Assembly: GCA_025358295.1 (NCBI GenBank)
Contig: JANYJY010000045.1
Coordinates: 1 to 64,000 of the forward strand
Direction of reading: 5' to 3'
DNA: 64,000 nt
Source of the DNA: Gammaproteobacteria bacterium
GTDB lineage: Bacteria > Pseudomonadota > Gammaproteobacteria > Steroidobacterales > Steroidobacteraceae
Made by a program: the position numbers and the translations under genes
Notes under the pieces: model-generated
The model's input: the letters and a program-made list of their open reading frames with translations, nothing else
Databases searched by the model: none
What the model was told of the DNA's origin: nothing
Part shown: positions 38,172 through 48,453 of the stretch, in pieces
How positions within the stretch are numbered: the first letter of the stretch is position 1
Layout of the letters: each line of letters begins with the position of its first letter

Positions 38172-38361
38172 GATTGCACACATTTCGGGACTCAGGCGAT
38201 CCATGGCGTCCTCGTGCGATGCGCCTGACCGCACTTCGAACAGACATCGAGCGACTGCACCGTCGTTGAGTGAGACCGCTTGTATAGACGACACTGCGGC
38301 GCGGCCGAGTCACACGCTTCGGCTGCGCCAGCAGCCGCCGGCCTTTCATATAAGCAGTAGC

Positions 38362-39987
38362 TCAGTGCCGGCCTGTCAGCTCGCTCATTACGGCATGAAG
38401 CTGCGCACCGGCATCGGGGCGGGAGCCCACGACTCGCCAAGCGATAACGCCGTCGGGCCGCAACAGGAGTGCGCCATCAGCATGGATTCCGGCGATCGCT
38501 TCGAAGTGGCCGTCGGGGTCCGCAAGATCGCCGTCGCGCGCGATTCGATACGCTTTCAGCGGCGCTCCTTCCCCGGCCAGGGCTTTGGCGGCATCCGTCC
38601 AAGCGCGGCCGCCGGCGCCCGCAATCAAGACGAAGCCGTACTCCGGCAGATCGTGCGTCGAGACAGACGTACTCCCCCGTCGCAACATGATGTGGGGTAC
38701 GCGTGTTCCCGGCCGGCCGCTCGGATGGTGCGGGTCTTCAAGCAGCGCGTCATCGCGGCGTCCGTCGCTCGCGTCCAGAATGGCACCGGACGCATAAACC
38801 GATCCAAGCTCAATGGCCGCGTCGTCGAGCAGGGGAGCAAGATTCGTCGTGAGAAGGCTGGAGTCGACGCGTTTGATGTAACGGCTATAGGCCTGCTCGA
38901 CGATCAGCTCGCACAGCGGTTTGCGCTCGGACTCATAAGTATCCAGTAACGAGGCACCCGCCTGGCCCTTGATCACCAGGGCCAGCTTCCAGGCGAGATT
39001 GTGCGCATCGGCGACGCCAGTGTTGCCGCCGAAACCGCCGGTCGGCGGCATGACATGCGCGGCATCCCCGGCAAGGAAAACGTTTGCCTTGCGAAAGGCG
39101 GCGGCCGTGGCGGCAGTGGCACTCCAAGGTTGGACGTCGTCGATTGCGACGGGGAAGTCGGCGCCGACCCCGAGCGCTGCCCGCACAAGCGCGGCACAGT
39201 AGGCGGCAGAAGCGTCCTGTCCCACACGGCTGTTGCGGGCGCCGTCCTGATCGAAAGTCGCGAACACGGCCAGGAAGCCGGCGTCCCCGGTGATGGAGAA
39301 TCTGAAGAAGGCCAGCAACCGGGGCTGGTTCACGTACACGACGCTGAGGTTGCGGCTGCCAATCAGGGCGCGCATATCGGCCTTGAAGTAGATGGTCATG
39401 CAGTCCGCAAAGCTGCCGCGACCTTGCATTTCGATACCGAGTTGCTTGCGCAAAACGCTGTGCGCTCCATCGGCGGCAACCACGTATCGGGCCCTGACCG
39501 CGCGCGGCGGACCGCCATCGCGCGGCCGCAGCACCGCATTAACGCCCTGATAGTCCTGCTCGAGTGACTCCACCTCCGTGCCGTAGTGGAGCTCTGCGCC
39601 GAGTTCGCGGGCTCGCTGACGCAGCACCGGCTCCAGACCGATCTGCGTGACAAACAATCGCGAGGTCGGACTCAGCCCTTCGACCCCCTGATTGAACGAG
39701 CGGTAGAAACATGCCAGCTCCTTGCCGCTCAACGTATCGACAGCAATGATGGCGCCATTCTGCGCGAACTCGCGCTGGGCGGCAGCCTCCACCGCCTCCT
39801 GCAAGCCGACGCTGCGGAAGATCTCCATCGTGCGTTGATGGAAAGAGGCGGCGCGCGGATGGATCGCCGTGCCGCGGTGCCGTTCCACAAGCAGGTGGCG
39901 AATGCCATGCGACGCCAGCAGGACCGAAGTCGACAGCCCAACCAGGCTTCCGCCAATTACCAACACCGGAACGGGTTCTGCGGTCAT
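38362..39987 (-). CDS. FAD-dependent aromatic-ring monooxygenase family
   Basis: VLVIGGSLVGLSTSVLLASHG, VVAADGAHSVLRKQLG, VFLAGDAAHVMPPTGGFGGNTGVADAHNLAWKL; start trimmed to MTAEPVPV. Confidence 0.88.
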   Translation of the reverse strand: MTAEPVPVLVIGGSLVGLSTSVLLASHGIRHLLVERHRGTAIHPRAASFHQRTMEIFRSVGLQEAVEAAAQREFAQNGAIIAVDTLSGKELACFYRSFNQGVEGLSPTSRLFVTQIGLEPVLRQRARELGAELHYGTEVESLEQDYQGVNAVLRPRDGGPPRAVRARYVVAADGAHSVLRKQLGIEMQGRGSFADCMTIYFKADMRALIGSRNLSVVYVNQPRLLAFFRFSITGDAGFLAVFATFDQDGARNSRVGQDASAAYCAALVRAALGVGADFPVAIDDVQPWSATAATAAAFRKANVFLAGDAAHVMPPTGGFGGNTGVADAHNLAWKLALVIKGQAGASLLDTYESERKPLCELIVEQAYSRYIKRVDSSLLTTNLAPLLDDAAIELGSVYASGAILDASDGRRDDALLEDPHHPSGRPGTRVPHIMLRRGSTSVSTHDLPEYGFVLIAGAGGRAWTDAAKALAGEGAPLKAYRIARDGDLADPDGHFEAIAGIHADGALLLRPDGVIAWRVVGSRPDAGAQLHAVMSELTGRH

Positions 39988-40142
39988 CGGCTCCCCCCCC
40001 CTGATTGCCTTTGCAATCGCCTGCCATGGGCGCAATGTCCTCATGTCGCGCAATCCACCGTGCTGTTGTCGATCCACTCCTCGCCTCGAGTGGCATCGGG
40101 AACCGGCCATTGAGAACGCCTGTTTCGGGTCTTGGTGCAACC

Positions 40143-40673
40143 TCAGTCTAGAGCTTTTTGAAGAAGAGCGGATGCTCCGGCAAGCTGGAGCAGCATCCAA
40201 CAATCATTATGACCATGACCCGTTCGGCCAATTGGCGCTGGTAACCGACGAAATCCGTGACTTTTATAGAATAAGATGGCGGCGGTCATCTCAGATATAG
40301 TTTCTGCGTAGCATTTATCAAACTGGAGTTGTAGTGCCAGCTGAATACATGCGCTGAGTAGCGCATGGCCTGTGCCGTGCCCCCTGCTCTGAGGTCGTAA
40401 ATACATCCGCTGCAGCTCACACGTTCGAGGATCTTCTCCCTCCAGAGGTGCGATACCGGCGCCACCGGCGATGTCTCCGTCCTCCATCGCCACAAAATAG
40501 CCGGACCTGTGCCGAGCGTTAGTTTCGAGAAGGGCGTAGTCGGTGGGCCCAAGAAGGGATTCCACTCGACCTTCCAGCCCATATTCTCGGCGGCATCGCT
40601 CAATGATTTGCAAAACCGCTGCAACGTCAGCAACGGCCAAGCGGAGTATAACAACGCGATTTCTGTAGTTCAT
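40143..40673 (-). CDS. GNAT family N-acetyltransferase
   Basis: LQRMYLRPQSRGHGTGHALLSACIQLA...AILFYKSHGFR. Confidence 0.85.
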   Translation of the reverse strand: MNYRNRVVILRLAVADVAAVLQIIERCRREYGLEGRVESLLGPTDYALLETNARHRSGYFVAMEDGDIAGGAGIAPLEGEDPRTCELQRMYLRPQSRGHGTGHALLSACIQLALQLQFDKCYAETISEMTAAILFYKSHGFRRLPAPIGRTGHGHNDCWMLLQLAGASALLQKALD

Positions 40674-40707
40674 TATTTAGCATCCCAAGACTCCCTAGTC
40701 GGATGAT

Positions 40708-41853
40708 ATGTCGGGTACGCTCAAGATGAAGACGCTCGGCGCCGTGTTGCGGTCAGCGGGAAAGCCACGCCCGTATTCGGTCAGTCGGCCGCTCGAACTG
40801 GTCGAATTGGAGTTGGATCCACCGGGACCCCATGAGGTCTTGGTCGAGCTTCGCGCCGCCGGCATTTGTCATTCCGATCTGTCCGTTATAGATGGCAGCC
40901 GCCAACGACCGACACCCATGTTGCTGGGACACGAAGCCGCGGGGATCGTGCTGCAAACAGGTCGCAATGTCATCCACCTTAAGACAGGGGATCATGTGGT
41001 CGCCGTGTTCGTTCCGGCCTGCCGGCATTGTGGGTCGTGCGACGCCGGACGCCCGGCGCTCTGCGCCGCGGGAAATGGCGCCAACGGTGCGGGTACCTTG
41101 TTATCCGGTCAGCGCCGTCTGCACGCGGGCGCGGAAGCCATCCATCATCATTGCGGCATATCCGGGTTTTCGAAATTCGCGGTGATGGCCGAGAATTCCC
41201 TGGTGCGCATCGACAAATCCGTGCCCTTCGACATCGCCGCCCTGTTCGGATGCGCGGTGCTGACCGGGGTCGGCGCAGTGATGAACTCGGCAAAAGTGAC
41301 TGAAGGGCAGCATGTGGCCATCCTCGGCTTGGGGGGTGTGGGTATGGCGGCGGTCCTCGGTGCGCGGGCCGCCGGTGCCGCATCGATCACAGCCATAGAC
41401 ACCGTGCCGCACAAGCTCGCGCAGGCACTAAAGCTTGGCGCGACCGCCACGTACTGCGCCGATGCGGCCGATGTCATCGACAGGGTGCGCGAAGCCACCC
41501 AGGGTGGGGTCGACGTGGCGTTTGACATGTCAGGATCCGTAAAAGCTCTGGAATCGGCTTGGCATATAACCCGGCGCGGCGGCAGAACGGTGAGCTGCGG
41601 CCTGCCTGACCCCAAGCATCTGCTGTCGCTCTCGCCCGCGCAGTTGGTTGCCGAAGAACGGATACTGCAGGGCAGTTACTTGGGCGGCGGCGATCCCGCG
41701 CTCGATATCCCGCGCTACGTCAATTGGTACCAGAACGGCAAGCTCCCGGTCGATGCCTTGATTTCCGCCAGTCTGCCGCTGCTGGAAATCAACGAGGGGA
41801 TGGACGCACTCGCGTCGGGAACCGCTCTTCGTCAAATCATCGTTTTTCACTAG
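40708..41853 (+). CDS. zinc-dependent (MDR) alcohol dehydrogenase
   Basis: GICHSDLSVIDG, LGHEAAGIV, HCGSCDAGRPALC, GLGGVGMAAVLGA. Confidence 0.9.
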   Translation: MSGTLKMKTLGAVLRSAGKPRPYSVSRPLELVELELDPPGPHEVLVELRAAGICHSDLSVIDGSRQRPTPMLLGHEAAGIVLQTGRNVIHLKTGDHVVAVFVPACRHCGSCDAGRPALCAAGNGANGAGTLLSGQRRLHAGAEAIHHHCGISGFSKFAVMAENSLVRIDKSVPFDIAALFGCAVLTGVGAVMNSAKVTEGQHVAILGLGGVGMAAVLGARAAGAASITAIDTVPHKLAQALKLGATATYCADAADVIDRVREATQGGVDVAFDMSGSVKALESAWHITRRGGRTVSCGLPDPKHLLSLSPAQLVAEERILQGSYLGGGDPALDIPRYVNWYQNGKLPVDALISASLPLLEINEGMDALASGTALRQIIVFH

Positions 41854-41861
41854 AGAAGCAT

Positions 41862-43535
41862 ATGGCCAGCGAAAAGGACTTCGATTACATCATCGTCGGC
41901 GCGGGCTCTGCCGGCTGCGTGCTCGCGAACCGTTTGAGCGAGGACGAGACTCAGCGCGTACTGTTGCTCGAGCACGGCGGTTCGGATCGCTCGATGTACA
42001 TCCAGATGCCGAGCGCGCTCGGCATTCCGATGAATTCGGAAAAGTATGATTGGGGTTACTACACCGAGCCGGAGCCGCATCTTGGCGGCCGCCGCCTGCA
42101 CGCGCCACGCGGCAAAGTCCTCGGAGGCTCTTCCTCGACCAACGGCCTCGTTTACGTGCGCGGCAATCCGCTCGACTTCGAACGCTGGCAGTCCGAAGGT
42201 GCTACCGGCTGGGGATATCGCGATGTATTGCCCTATTTCCGCAAAGCAGAAACACGCGCCAGCGGCGGCGATGCCTATCGCGGCGACTCGGGGCCGCTTG
42301 CCACCCGCTACGGCAGTCTTGCAAATCCGCTGCACGAAGTGTGGTTGACGACCGGCACGCAAGCAGGCTATTCGCGCAGCCCAGACCTCAATGGCTTCCG
42401 ACAAGAAGCCTTTGGCCGCTTCGACATGACGGTCGGCGGTGGCCGTCGCAGCAGCACCTCCAATGCCTACTTGCGCCCTGCGCTCGGGCGAAAGAACCTG
42501 GCAGTGCAAACGCACTCGCACGCGACCAAAATCCTGTTCGAGGGACGGCGTGCCATCGGCGTCGAGTATCAGCGTGACGGATATGACGGTGCGCAAGTCG
42601 CGCGAGCAAGTCGCGAGATCATCGTCGCGGCGGGCGCCATAAACTCGCCGCAGCTGCTGAAGCTGTCGGGAGTCGGCCCCGCGGCGGAACTCGCCGAGCA
42701 TGGCATCGCCGTGGTGTGCGACCGGCCAGGAGTCGGCGAGAATCTACAGGACCACGCTGAATTCTATTTTCAAGTAGCCTGCAGCGAACCCATCACGCTG
42801 TACTCGGTCATGAATCCCTTCTCGAAGGCACTGATCGGGCTGCGCTGGTTGCTGTTCAAGAACGGGCTCGGCGCCACCAATCATTGCGAGTCCGGCGGAT
42901 TCATCCGGAGCCGCGCCGGCGTGCGCTACCCCAACATCCAATACCACTTCCTGCCGATGGCCATCGTCACCTATAACAAGAGCGCGCAGGCCAGAGAACA
43001 CGGCTTTCAAGCCCATGTCGGCCCTATGCAGTCGAAGAGCCGCGGCTCGATACGATTGGCTTCCGCCAATCCTCTGGCGGCACCGCGAATTCAGTTCAAT
43101 TACATGAGTCACGAGGAGGATTGGGCCGACATGCGCGCTTGCGTACGTTTGACACGGGAGATTTTCGGTCAACCCGCCTTCGAGAGATTCTATTCCCGCG
43201 AAATCATGCCCGGCGCCCACATCACCAGCGATGCCGACATCGATGCATTCATCAAAGAAAAGATGCAGAGCGGTTATCACCCCTCCTGCAGCTGTCGCAT
43301 GGGCGCCGCGAGCGACCCCCTGGCCGTCGTCGATCCCGAGACTCGTGTCATCGGGGTCGAGGCCCTGCGAGTGGTTGACGCGTCCATCATGCCGTCCATC
43401 ACCAACGGCAACTTGAATGCGCCCACCATCATGATCGCAGAGAAGGCTGCGGACTTGGTTCAAGGCCGAGCCCCTCTGCTGCAAGCGAATGTCGATTGGT
43501 ACGAGGACGAGAACTGGCGAACCAGTCAGCGGTGA
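41862..43535 (+). CDS. GMC family FAD oxidoreductase
   Basis: [66 protein letters not shown]; start trimmed. Confidence 0.92.
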   Translation: MASEKDFDYIIVGAGSAGCVLANRLSEDETQRVLLLEHGGSDRSMYIQMPSALGIPMNSEKYDWGYYTEPEPHLGGRRLHAPRGKVLGGSSSTNGLVYVRGNPLDFERWQSEGATGWGYRDVLPYFRKAETRASGGDAYRGDSGPLATRYGSLANPLHEVWLTTGTQAGYSRSPDLNGFRQEAFGRFDMTVGGGRRSSTSNAYLRPALGRKNLAVQTHSHATKILFEGRRAIGVEYQRDGYDGAQVARASREIIVAAGAINSPQLLKLSGVGPAAELAEHGIAVVCDRPGVGENLQDHAEFYFQVACSEPITLYSVMNPFSKALIGLRWLLFKNGLGATNHCESGGFIRSRAGVRYPNIQYHFLPMAIVTYNKSAQAREHGFQAHVGPMQSKSRGSIRLASANPLAAPRIQFNYMSHEEDWADMRACVRLTREIFGQPAFERFYSREIMPGAHITSDADIDAFIKEKMQSGYHPSCSCRMGAASDPLAVVDPETRVIGVEALRVVDASIMPSITNGNLNAPTIMIAEKAADLVQGRAPLLQANVDWYEDENWRTSQR

Positions 43536-43753
43536 CTTTACTGGCATGGGGGCGCCGCTAGCGGTGAACCCACTCGTGACCATCGAGAGCCTGTTGTTCG
43601 CGAATTGCGGGTCGACTGTGCCGATAGTGCACGAACTTACGACCATGAGTGTCATCGTAGGTCCGTCTCCTGCCACGTGACCGTACTCCGACAGTTCCTC
43701 TAGACGCGGTCGTGTTAAAAGATCATTGCATTGCCAATATACAAGAGGATTTC

Positions 43754-45604
43754 ATGCCGAATTCTAGTTCCGCCGCTCCGAGATTTGCGTGGACGCTCAC
43801 TGCGGTGTTCATGGTCTCGCTGTTGCCGGCTGAGGCATGGTCGGCGGCGGCGCCCCCTTTCGACGGGCATACGCTGTACGACCAGTACTGTTCCACTTGC
43901 CACGACCATCCCCAGGGCCGAATCCCCGCCCGCGCGACCATCGCCGCGCACTCGGCGGACGAAGCGCTGCAGACCCTCACCACAGGACTCATGCGCGCCC
44001 AGGCCGCGGGACTCAACTTGAATGAGCGTACGGCGTTAGCCACTTTCGTCACGGGCAAGACATTGAGCGGTAATCTCGCCGCGCCGCCCGAGACGAATGT
44101 GTGCGCAAAGCCAGATACGCCGCTCGACATGAAGGCAGCCCAGTGGAACGGTTGGGGTCGTGACCTTGATAATTCCCGATTTCAGCCGCATCCGGGATTG
44201 ACTGAATCAGAAGTTCCGCGGCTAAAGCTGTTGTGGGCATTCGGCTACCGCGGCACACCGGTCTACGGACAGCCCACCATCGTGGGGGGACGTCTGTTCG
44301 TGACCAGCGTGACCGGGCGAGTATATTCATTAAATGCGCGCACGGGATGCACCTACTGGACATTCGATGCACCGGCGCCGGTACGCGCACCGATATCCAT
44401 TGCGGTCGTGCCCGGCATGGCTGCGGCCACGCCCGTGGCGTTCTTTGGCGATGACTCTGCAACCGTGTACGCGCTCGAGGCGACGAGCGGTCGTCTCCTG
44501 TGGAAAACGCGGCTCGATGAGCATCCCGCCGCGCGCATCACCGGCGGCCCAGCATTCTTCGGCACGCGCTTGTACGTGCCCGTTTCTTCACTCGAAGAGG
44601 TATCGGCAAGCGCTCCCGGATATGAGTGCTGCAAATTTCGCGGCAGCGTAGCGGCGCTCGATGTAAAGAACGGGAGCTTGACCTGGCAGACGTACACGAT
44701 CGATACGGTGGCAATGCCTTACCGCAAGGCCAAGGACGGGACACAGCTGTATGGGCCTGCTGGTGGCGCCGTGTGGACCGCGCCGACCGTGGATCCGCAG
44801 CGAAGACTCCTCTTCGTCGGTGTCGGCAATTCGTACACCGATGTTCCAGCGTCGCGTACGGACTCGATCCTCGCACTTCGCCTCGACGATGGGCATATCG
44901 CATGGGGTTACCAGTTCACAGCAAACGATAACTATGTAGTCGGGTGCGAACGCGGCTCGACCGGCAATTGTCCGCTCAACGTGGGGCCGGACATCGACCC
45001 CGCTGGTTCTCCGATTCTGCGGACGCTGCCCGGCGGTCGGCAGCTCTTGATGGCGGGTTCAAAGTCCGGCCTAGTACACGCACTGGACCCTGACAGTGGC
45101 ATACAGCAATGGTTAGCGCGGGTAGGTGTGGGCTCGGCGCTGGGCGGTATTGAATGGGGGTCGGCGGCCGATGCTGGGCATCTCTACGCCGCGGTGTCCG
45201 ACATCACGGTCGCCGACGGCAAGGGGCCCGGCGGTCTGACGGCCATTCGCGTGGCTAACGGTGAGAAAGCCTGGTTCACGCCTGCGCCCAAGCCCATCTG
45301 TGCGTGGGGCACCCGGAACTGCACGGCGGCACAGTCTCAGGCCGTAACTGCAATACCGGGAGTCGTCTTCTCCGGCTCTCAAGACGGCCACCTGCGCGCT
45401 TTTTCGGCTGCCGACGGGCGCGTCATCTGGGATGTGGACACCGCCCAGCCGGTGATAACGGTCAACGGCGTTCCAGCGATCGGCGGCTCACTCGATGTCG
45501 GAGGCGCCACCGTTGCGGGCGGCATGGTCTACGTTAATTCGGGATATGGTCGCATCACCGGACAGCCTGGCAATGTCCTCCTGGCCTACGGGCTCGAGCG
45601 ATGA
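43754..45604 (+). CDS. cytochrome c - PQQ-type beta-propeller dehydrogenase (polyvinyl-alcohol-dehydrogenase-like)
   Basis: Signal peptide; YDQYCSTCHDHPQGR heme site; PQQ-like repeats (GRVYSLNARTGCTYWTF, STVYALEATSGRLLWKT, LRAFSAADGRVIWDV). Confidence 0.85.
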   Translation: MPNSSSAAPRFAWTLTAVFMVSLLPAEAWSAAAPPFDGHTLYDQYCSTCHDHPQGRIPARATIAAHSADEALQTLTTGLMRAQAAGLNLNERTALATFVTGKTLSGNLAAPPETNVCAKPDTPLDMKAAQWNGWGRDLDNSRFQPHPGLTESEVPRLKLLWAFGYRGTPVYGQPTIVGGRLFVTSVTGRVYSLNARTGCTYWTFDAPAPVRAPISIAVVPGMAAATPVAFFGDDSATVYALEATSGRLLWKTRLDEHPAARITGGPAFFGTRLYVPVSSLEEVSASAPGYECCKFRGSVAALDVKNGSLTWQTYTIDTVAMPYRKAKDGTQLYGPAGGAVWTAPTVDPQRRLLFVGVGNSYTDVPASRTDSILALRLDDGHIAWGYQFTANDNYVVGCERGSTGNCPLNVGPDIDPAGSPILRTLPGGRQLLMAGSKSGLVHALDPDSGIQQWLARVGVGSALGGIEWGSAADAGHLYAAVSDITVADGKGPGGLTAIRVANGEKAWFTPAPKPICAWGTRNCTAAQSQAVTAIPGVVFSGSQDGHLRAFSAADGRVIWDVDTAQPVITVNGVPAIGGSLDVGGATVAGGMVYVNSGYGRITGQPGNVLLAYGLER

Positions 45605-45770
45605 CACTGGCGCGCAGCATTGACATTACTCCGATCAGTCGTCGATCATAAGTTCGTTGCCCTGCTCTAAGATGTATTTCCTCGGCGTAGCCTTACAATA
45701 GACTTGGCTCATTTTAGGCTGGGCCCCCGCTATGACAGGGCGGACCCAATTGCGCTAGGCTGCGCATAGC

Positions 45771-47741
45771 ATGCGCGTCTTACTCGTCACCCCGCCGATG
45801 ATCCAACTCAATACGCCCTATCCCGCGACGGCGTATTTGACCGGATTTCTGCGCCTGCATGAAACCCGCCTCGGCCTCAAAGTCACGCAAGCAGACGCGT
45901 CGCTCAGTTTGTTCCTTCGGCTCTTCTCGGCTCCGCTGCTGGCGCGCATGTCCAAGGAATTGGATCTGCGCGCCCGCAAGCTCGGCAAGCGCGCTGCTGT
46001 GCCGCCGTCGATCAAGCAATTTCTGGCCCATGCCGAGCGTTACATCGACACGGTGGAGCCCGCCATACGATTCCTGCAAGGCCGCGATCCGAGCTTGGCA
46101 TTTCGCATCATCGGGCGCTCCTTTCTTCCCGAGGGCCCGCGCTTCGAACATTTGAGCCCGCCACCGACAGCGGAGCAAGCGGCGCTGGACGAGCAGCTGT
46201 TGTCCGCCTTCGGTACCATGGGCTCCACGGAGCAGGCTCGTTACCTGGCGAGCTTGTACATCGACGACCTCGCCGATGTGTGGCGCCAGGGCATCGACCC
46301 GCGGTTCGAATTCGCACGCTACGGTGAGCGCCTGGCTGCAAGCGCCGGCTCGTTCGAGCCCCTGCATGAGGCTCTGGCAGGCGAGCCGACTCTCATCGAT
46401 ACCACGCTGGATGAGCTAACGCTGGAACTCGTCAACTCATCGCAACCAGACGTCGTTGCGTTAACCACGCCATTTCCCGGCAACGTTTACGGCGCATTTC
46501 GAATGGCGCGAGCGATTCGGGCGGCCAGGCCCAAAACGACGCTGATCCTCGGCGGTGGCTGGGTCAACACCGAACTGCGCGGCTTGCGCGAACCGCGTGT
46601 GTTTGACTACTTCGACTACGTAACGCTGGACGATGGCGAACGTCCCTTGCTGAATCTGCTGACTCGCTTGAGCGGTCGCCGGTCATCGCTGGTGCGCACC
46701 TATGTGCGCCGCGACAATGTCGTCGTACTCGAGAACGATATGACACAGCATGACATCGCGCAGCGCGATACCGGCATACCGACCTACGAGGGCTTACCGC
46801 TCGAACAATATGTGTCGCTGTTGGAAATGCTGAATCCCATGCATCGTCTCTGGTCGGACGGTCGCTGGAATAAGATTACGCTGGCGCATGGCTGTTACTG
46901 GAAGAAGTGCTCGTTCTGCGACGTCTCGCTCGACTACATCGGCCGTTACGATCGGCCGGGCACCGACCTCGTCATGGAGCGCATTCGCGCTCTGATCAAG
47001 GAGACCGGCCAGACGGGCTTCCACCTCGTCGATGAGGCGGCACCGCCGGCAGCAATGGGTGCACTGGCGAAGCGGCTGATTGCGGAGAACCTTCAAGTCA
47101 CGTGGTGGGGCAACATACGCTTCGAAAAGGCTTTTACTCCCGTGCACTGTCGCCTGCTGGCCGATGGCGGTTGCGTGGCAGTGAGCGGTGGGCTCGAAGT
47201 TGCGTCGGATCGATTACTCGAACTGATGAAGAAGGGCGTCACAGTCGAGCAGGTTGCGCGCGTCACGCGGGCGTTCACCGATGCCGGGATCATGGTGCAT
47301 GCGTATTTAATGTATGGATTTCCTACCGAGACGACCCAAGACACCATCGATGCACTCGACCGCGTGCGCCAGCTGTTCGCCGCCGGCTGCATTCAGTCGG
47401 CCTACTGGCATCGCTTCGCGGCAACGGCACATTCGCCCATCGGCCTGCATCCCGCAAAATACGGTATTACTCTGCGCCCTCCCCCAAACATCACCTTTGC
47501 CCACAACGACTTACAGTTTGACGATCCGGTCGGCACGGATCATGACTTTTTAGGTATCGGTCTACGAAAAGCGCTCTACAGTTACATGCTTGGCGCCGGC
47601 CTCGATCAAGACGTGCGCCTGTGGTTCGAGCCGCCCGAGGATCGTCCGCGCAGCGCAGGTCGCCAACGCCGCGGTGCTGTTTCCTACGCTGTCCCCGCCA
47701 CCACGGTGCCGCCCGACTTGATTGAGCAATGCTTGGCCTAA
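45771..47741 (+). CDS. radical SAM protein with B12-binding-like N-terminus
   Basis: MRVLLVTPPMIQLNTPYPATAYLTGFL; HGCYWKKCSFCDVSLDYI; YGFPTETTQDTIDAL. Confidence 0.87.
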   Translation: MRVLLVTPPMIQLNTPYPATAYLTGFLRLHETRLGLKVTQADASLSLFLRLFSAPLLARMSKELDLRARKLGKRAAVPPSIKQFLAHAERYIDTVEPAIRFLQGRDPSLAFRIIGRSFLPEGPRFEHLSPPPTAEQAALDEQLLSAFGTMGSTEQARYLASLYIDDLADVWRQGIDPRFEFARYGERLAASAGSFEPLHEALAGEPTLIDTTLDELTLELVNSSQPDVVALTTPFPGNVYGAFRMARAIRAARPKTTLILGGGWVNTELRGLREPRVFDYFDYVTLDDGERPLLNLLTRLSGRRSSLVRTYVRRDNVVVLENDMTQHDIAQRDTGIPTYEGLPLEQYVSLLEMLNPMHRLWSDGRWNKITLAHGCYWKKCSFCDVSLDYIGRYDRPGTDLVMERIRALIKETGQTGFHLVDEAAPPAAMGALAKRLIAENLQVTWWGNIRFEKAFTPVHCRLLADGGCVAVSGGLEVASDRLLELMKKGVTVEQVARVTRAFTDAGIMVHAYLMYGFPTETTQDTIDALDRVRQLFAAGCIQSAYWHRFAATAHSPIGLHPAKYGITLRPPPNITFAHNDLQFDDPVGTDHDFLGIGLRKALYSYMLGAGLDQDVRLWFEPPEDRPRSAGRQRRGAVSYAVPATTVPPDLIEQCLA

Positions 47742-48309
47742 GACGACGCCCGTGTTGATCGCCTTTAATAAGCCCTTCGGTGTCCTCTGCAAGTTTCGCC
47801 CGGAACCGGACCGTCGCACGCTGGCCGACTTCATTTCCGTCAAAAACGTGCACCCGGCCGGTCGACTGGATGCGGACAGCGAAGGATTGTTGCTGCTCAC
47901 GGACAACGGCGTCTTGCAAGCACGCATCGCAAGCCCGCGGGACAAACTCCCAAAAGTCTATTGGGCCCAAGTAGAAGGCGAACCGACCCCTGCGGCGCTG
48001 CTCGCACTCCGCAGTGGCATGACGTTGAGCGATTTCACCACACAACCTGCCGGCGCACGCCTCATTGAGCCACCTAAAAATCTTTGGCCGCGAGATCCCC
48101 CGATTCGTTATCGAGCAAAGATTCCGACGGCCTGGCTCGAGTTGACGCTGCGCGAAGGCAAGAACCGCCAGGTCAGACGCATGACAGCCCATGCGGGCTT
48201 CCCGACGCTGCGCTTGGTACGCGCCAGTATCGGACAAGTCACGGTGGAGGGTTTAGCGCCCGGTGAGTGGCGCGAAATTGACGCCGGCTCACTGTGGGCT
48301 GCGCGATGA
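47722..48309 (+). CDS. rluE: 23S rRNA pseudouridine synthase RluE-like
   Basis: LIAFNKPFGVLCKF, HPAGRLDADSEGLLLLTDNG, LREGKNRQVRRMTAHAGFPTLRLVR. Confidence 0.88.
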   Translation: MSNAWPKTTPVLIAFNKPFGVLCKFRPEPDRRTLADFISVKNVHPAGRLDADSEGLLLLTDNGVLQARIASPRDKLPKVYWAQVEGEPTPAALLALRSGMTLSDFTTQPAGARLIEPPKNLWPRDPPIRYRAKIPTAWLELTLREGKNRQVRRMTAHAGFPTLRLVRASIGQVTVEGLAPGEWREIDAGSLWAAR

Positions 48310-48453
48310 AGCGCGTTCCGGCCGAAACCCGGTCTCCGACCCTATGCGCTTAGATCCTCACGCAGGTGGATCAAGTAACCCTTTCCATTTTGGTCAAAGA
48401 AGTCGGGTTCAAGTGATGCTCCGGTGCGGGACTTGATGGGTACAATGCGCCGC

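Noticed and set aside
41850-42701. 283-aa minus-strand ORF
   Set aside because: Antisense to the GMC oxidoreductase.
42744-43676. 310-aa minus-strand ORF beginning MAGDGPTMTLMVVSSCTIGTV
   Set aside because: Mostly antisense to the GMC gene; the 5' part has no recognisable family.
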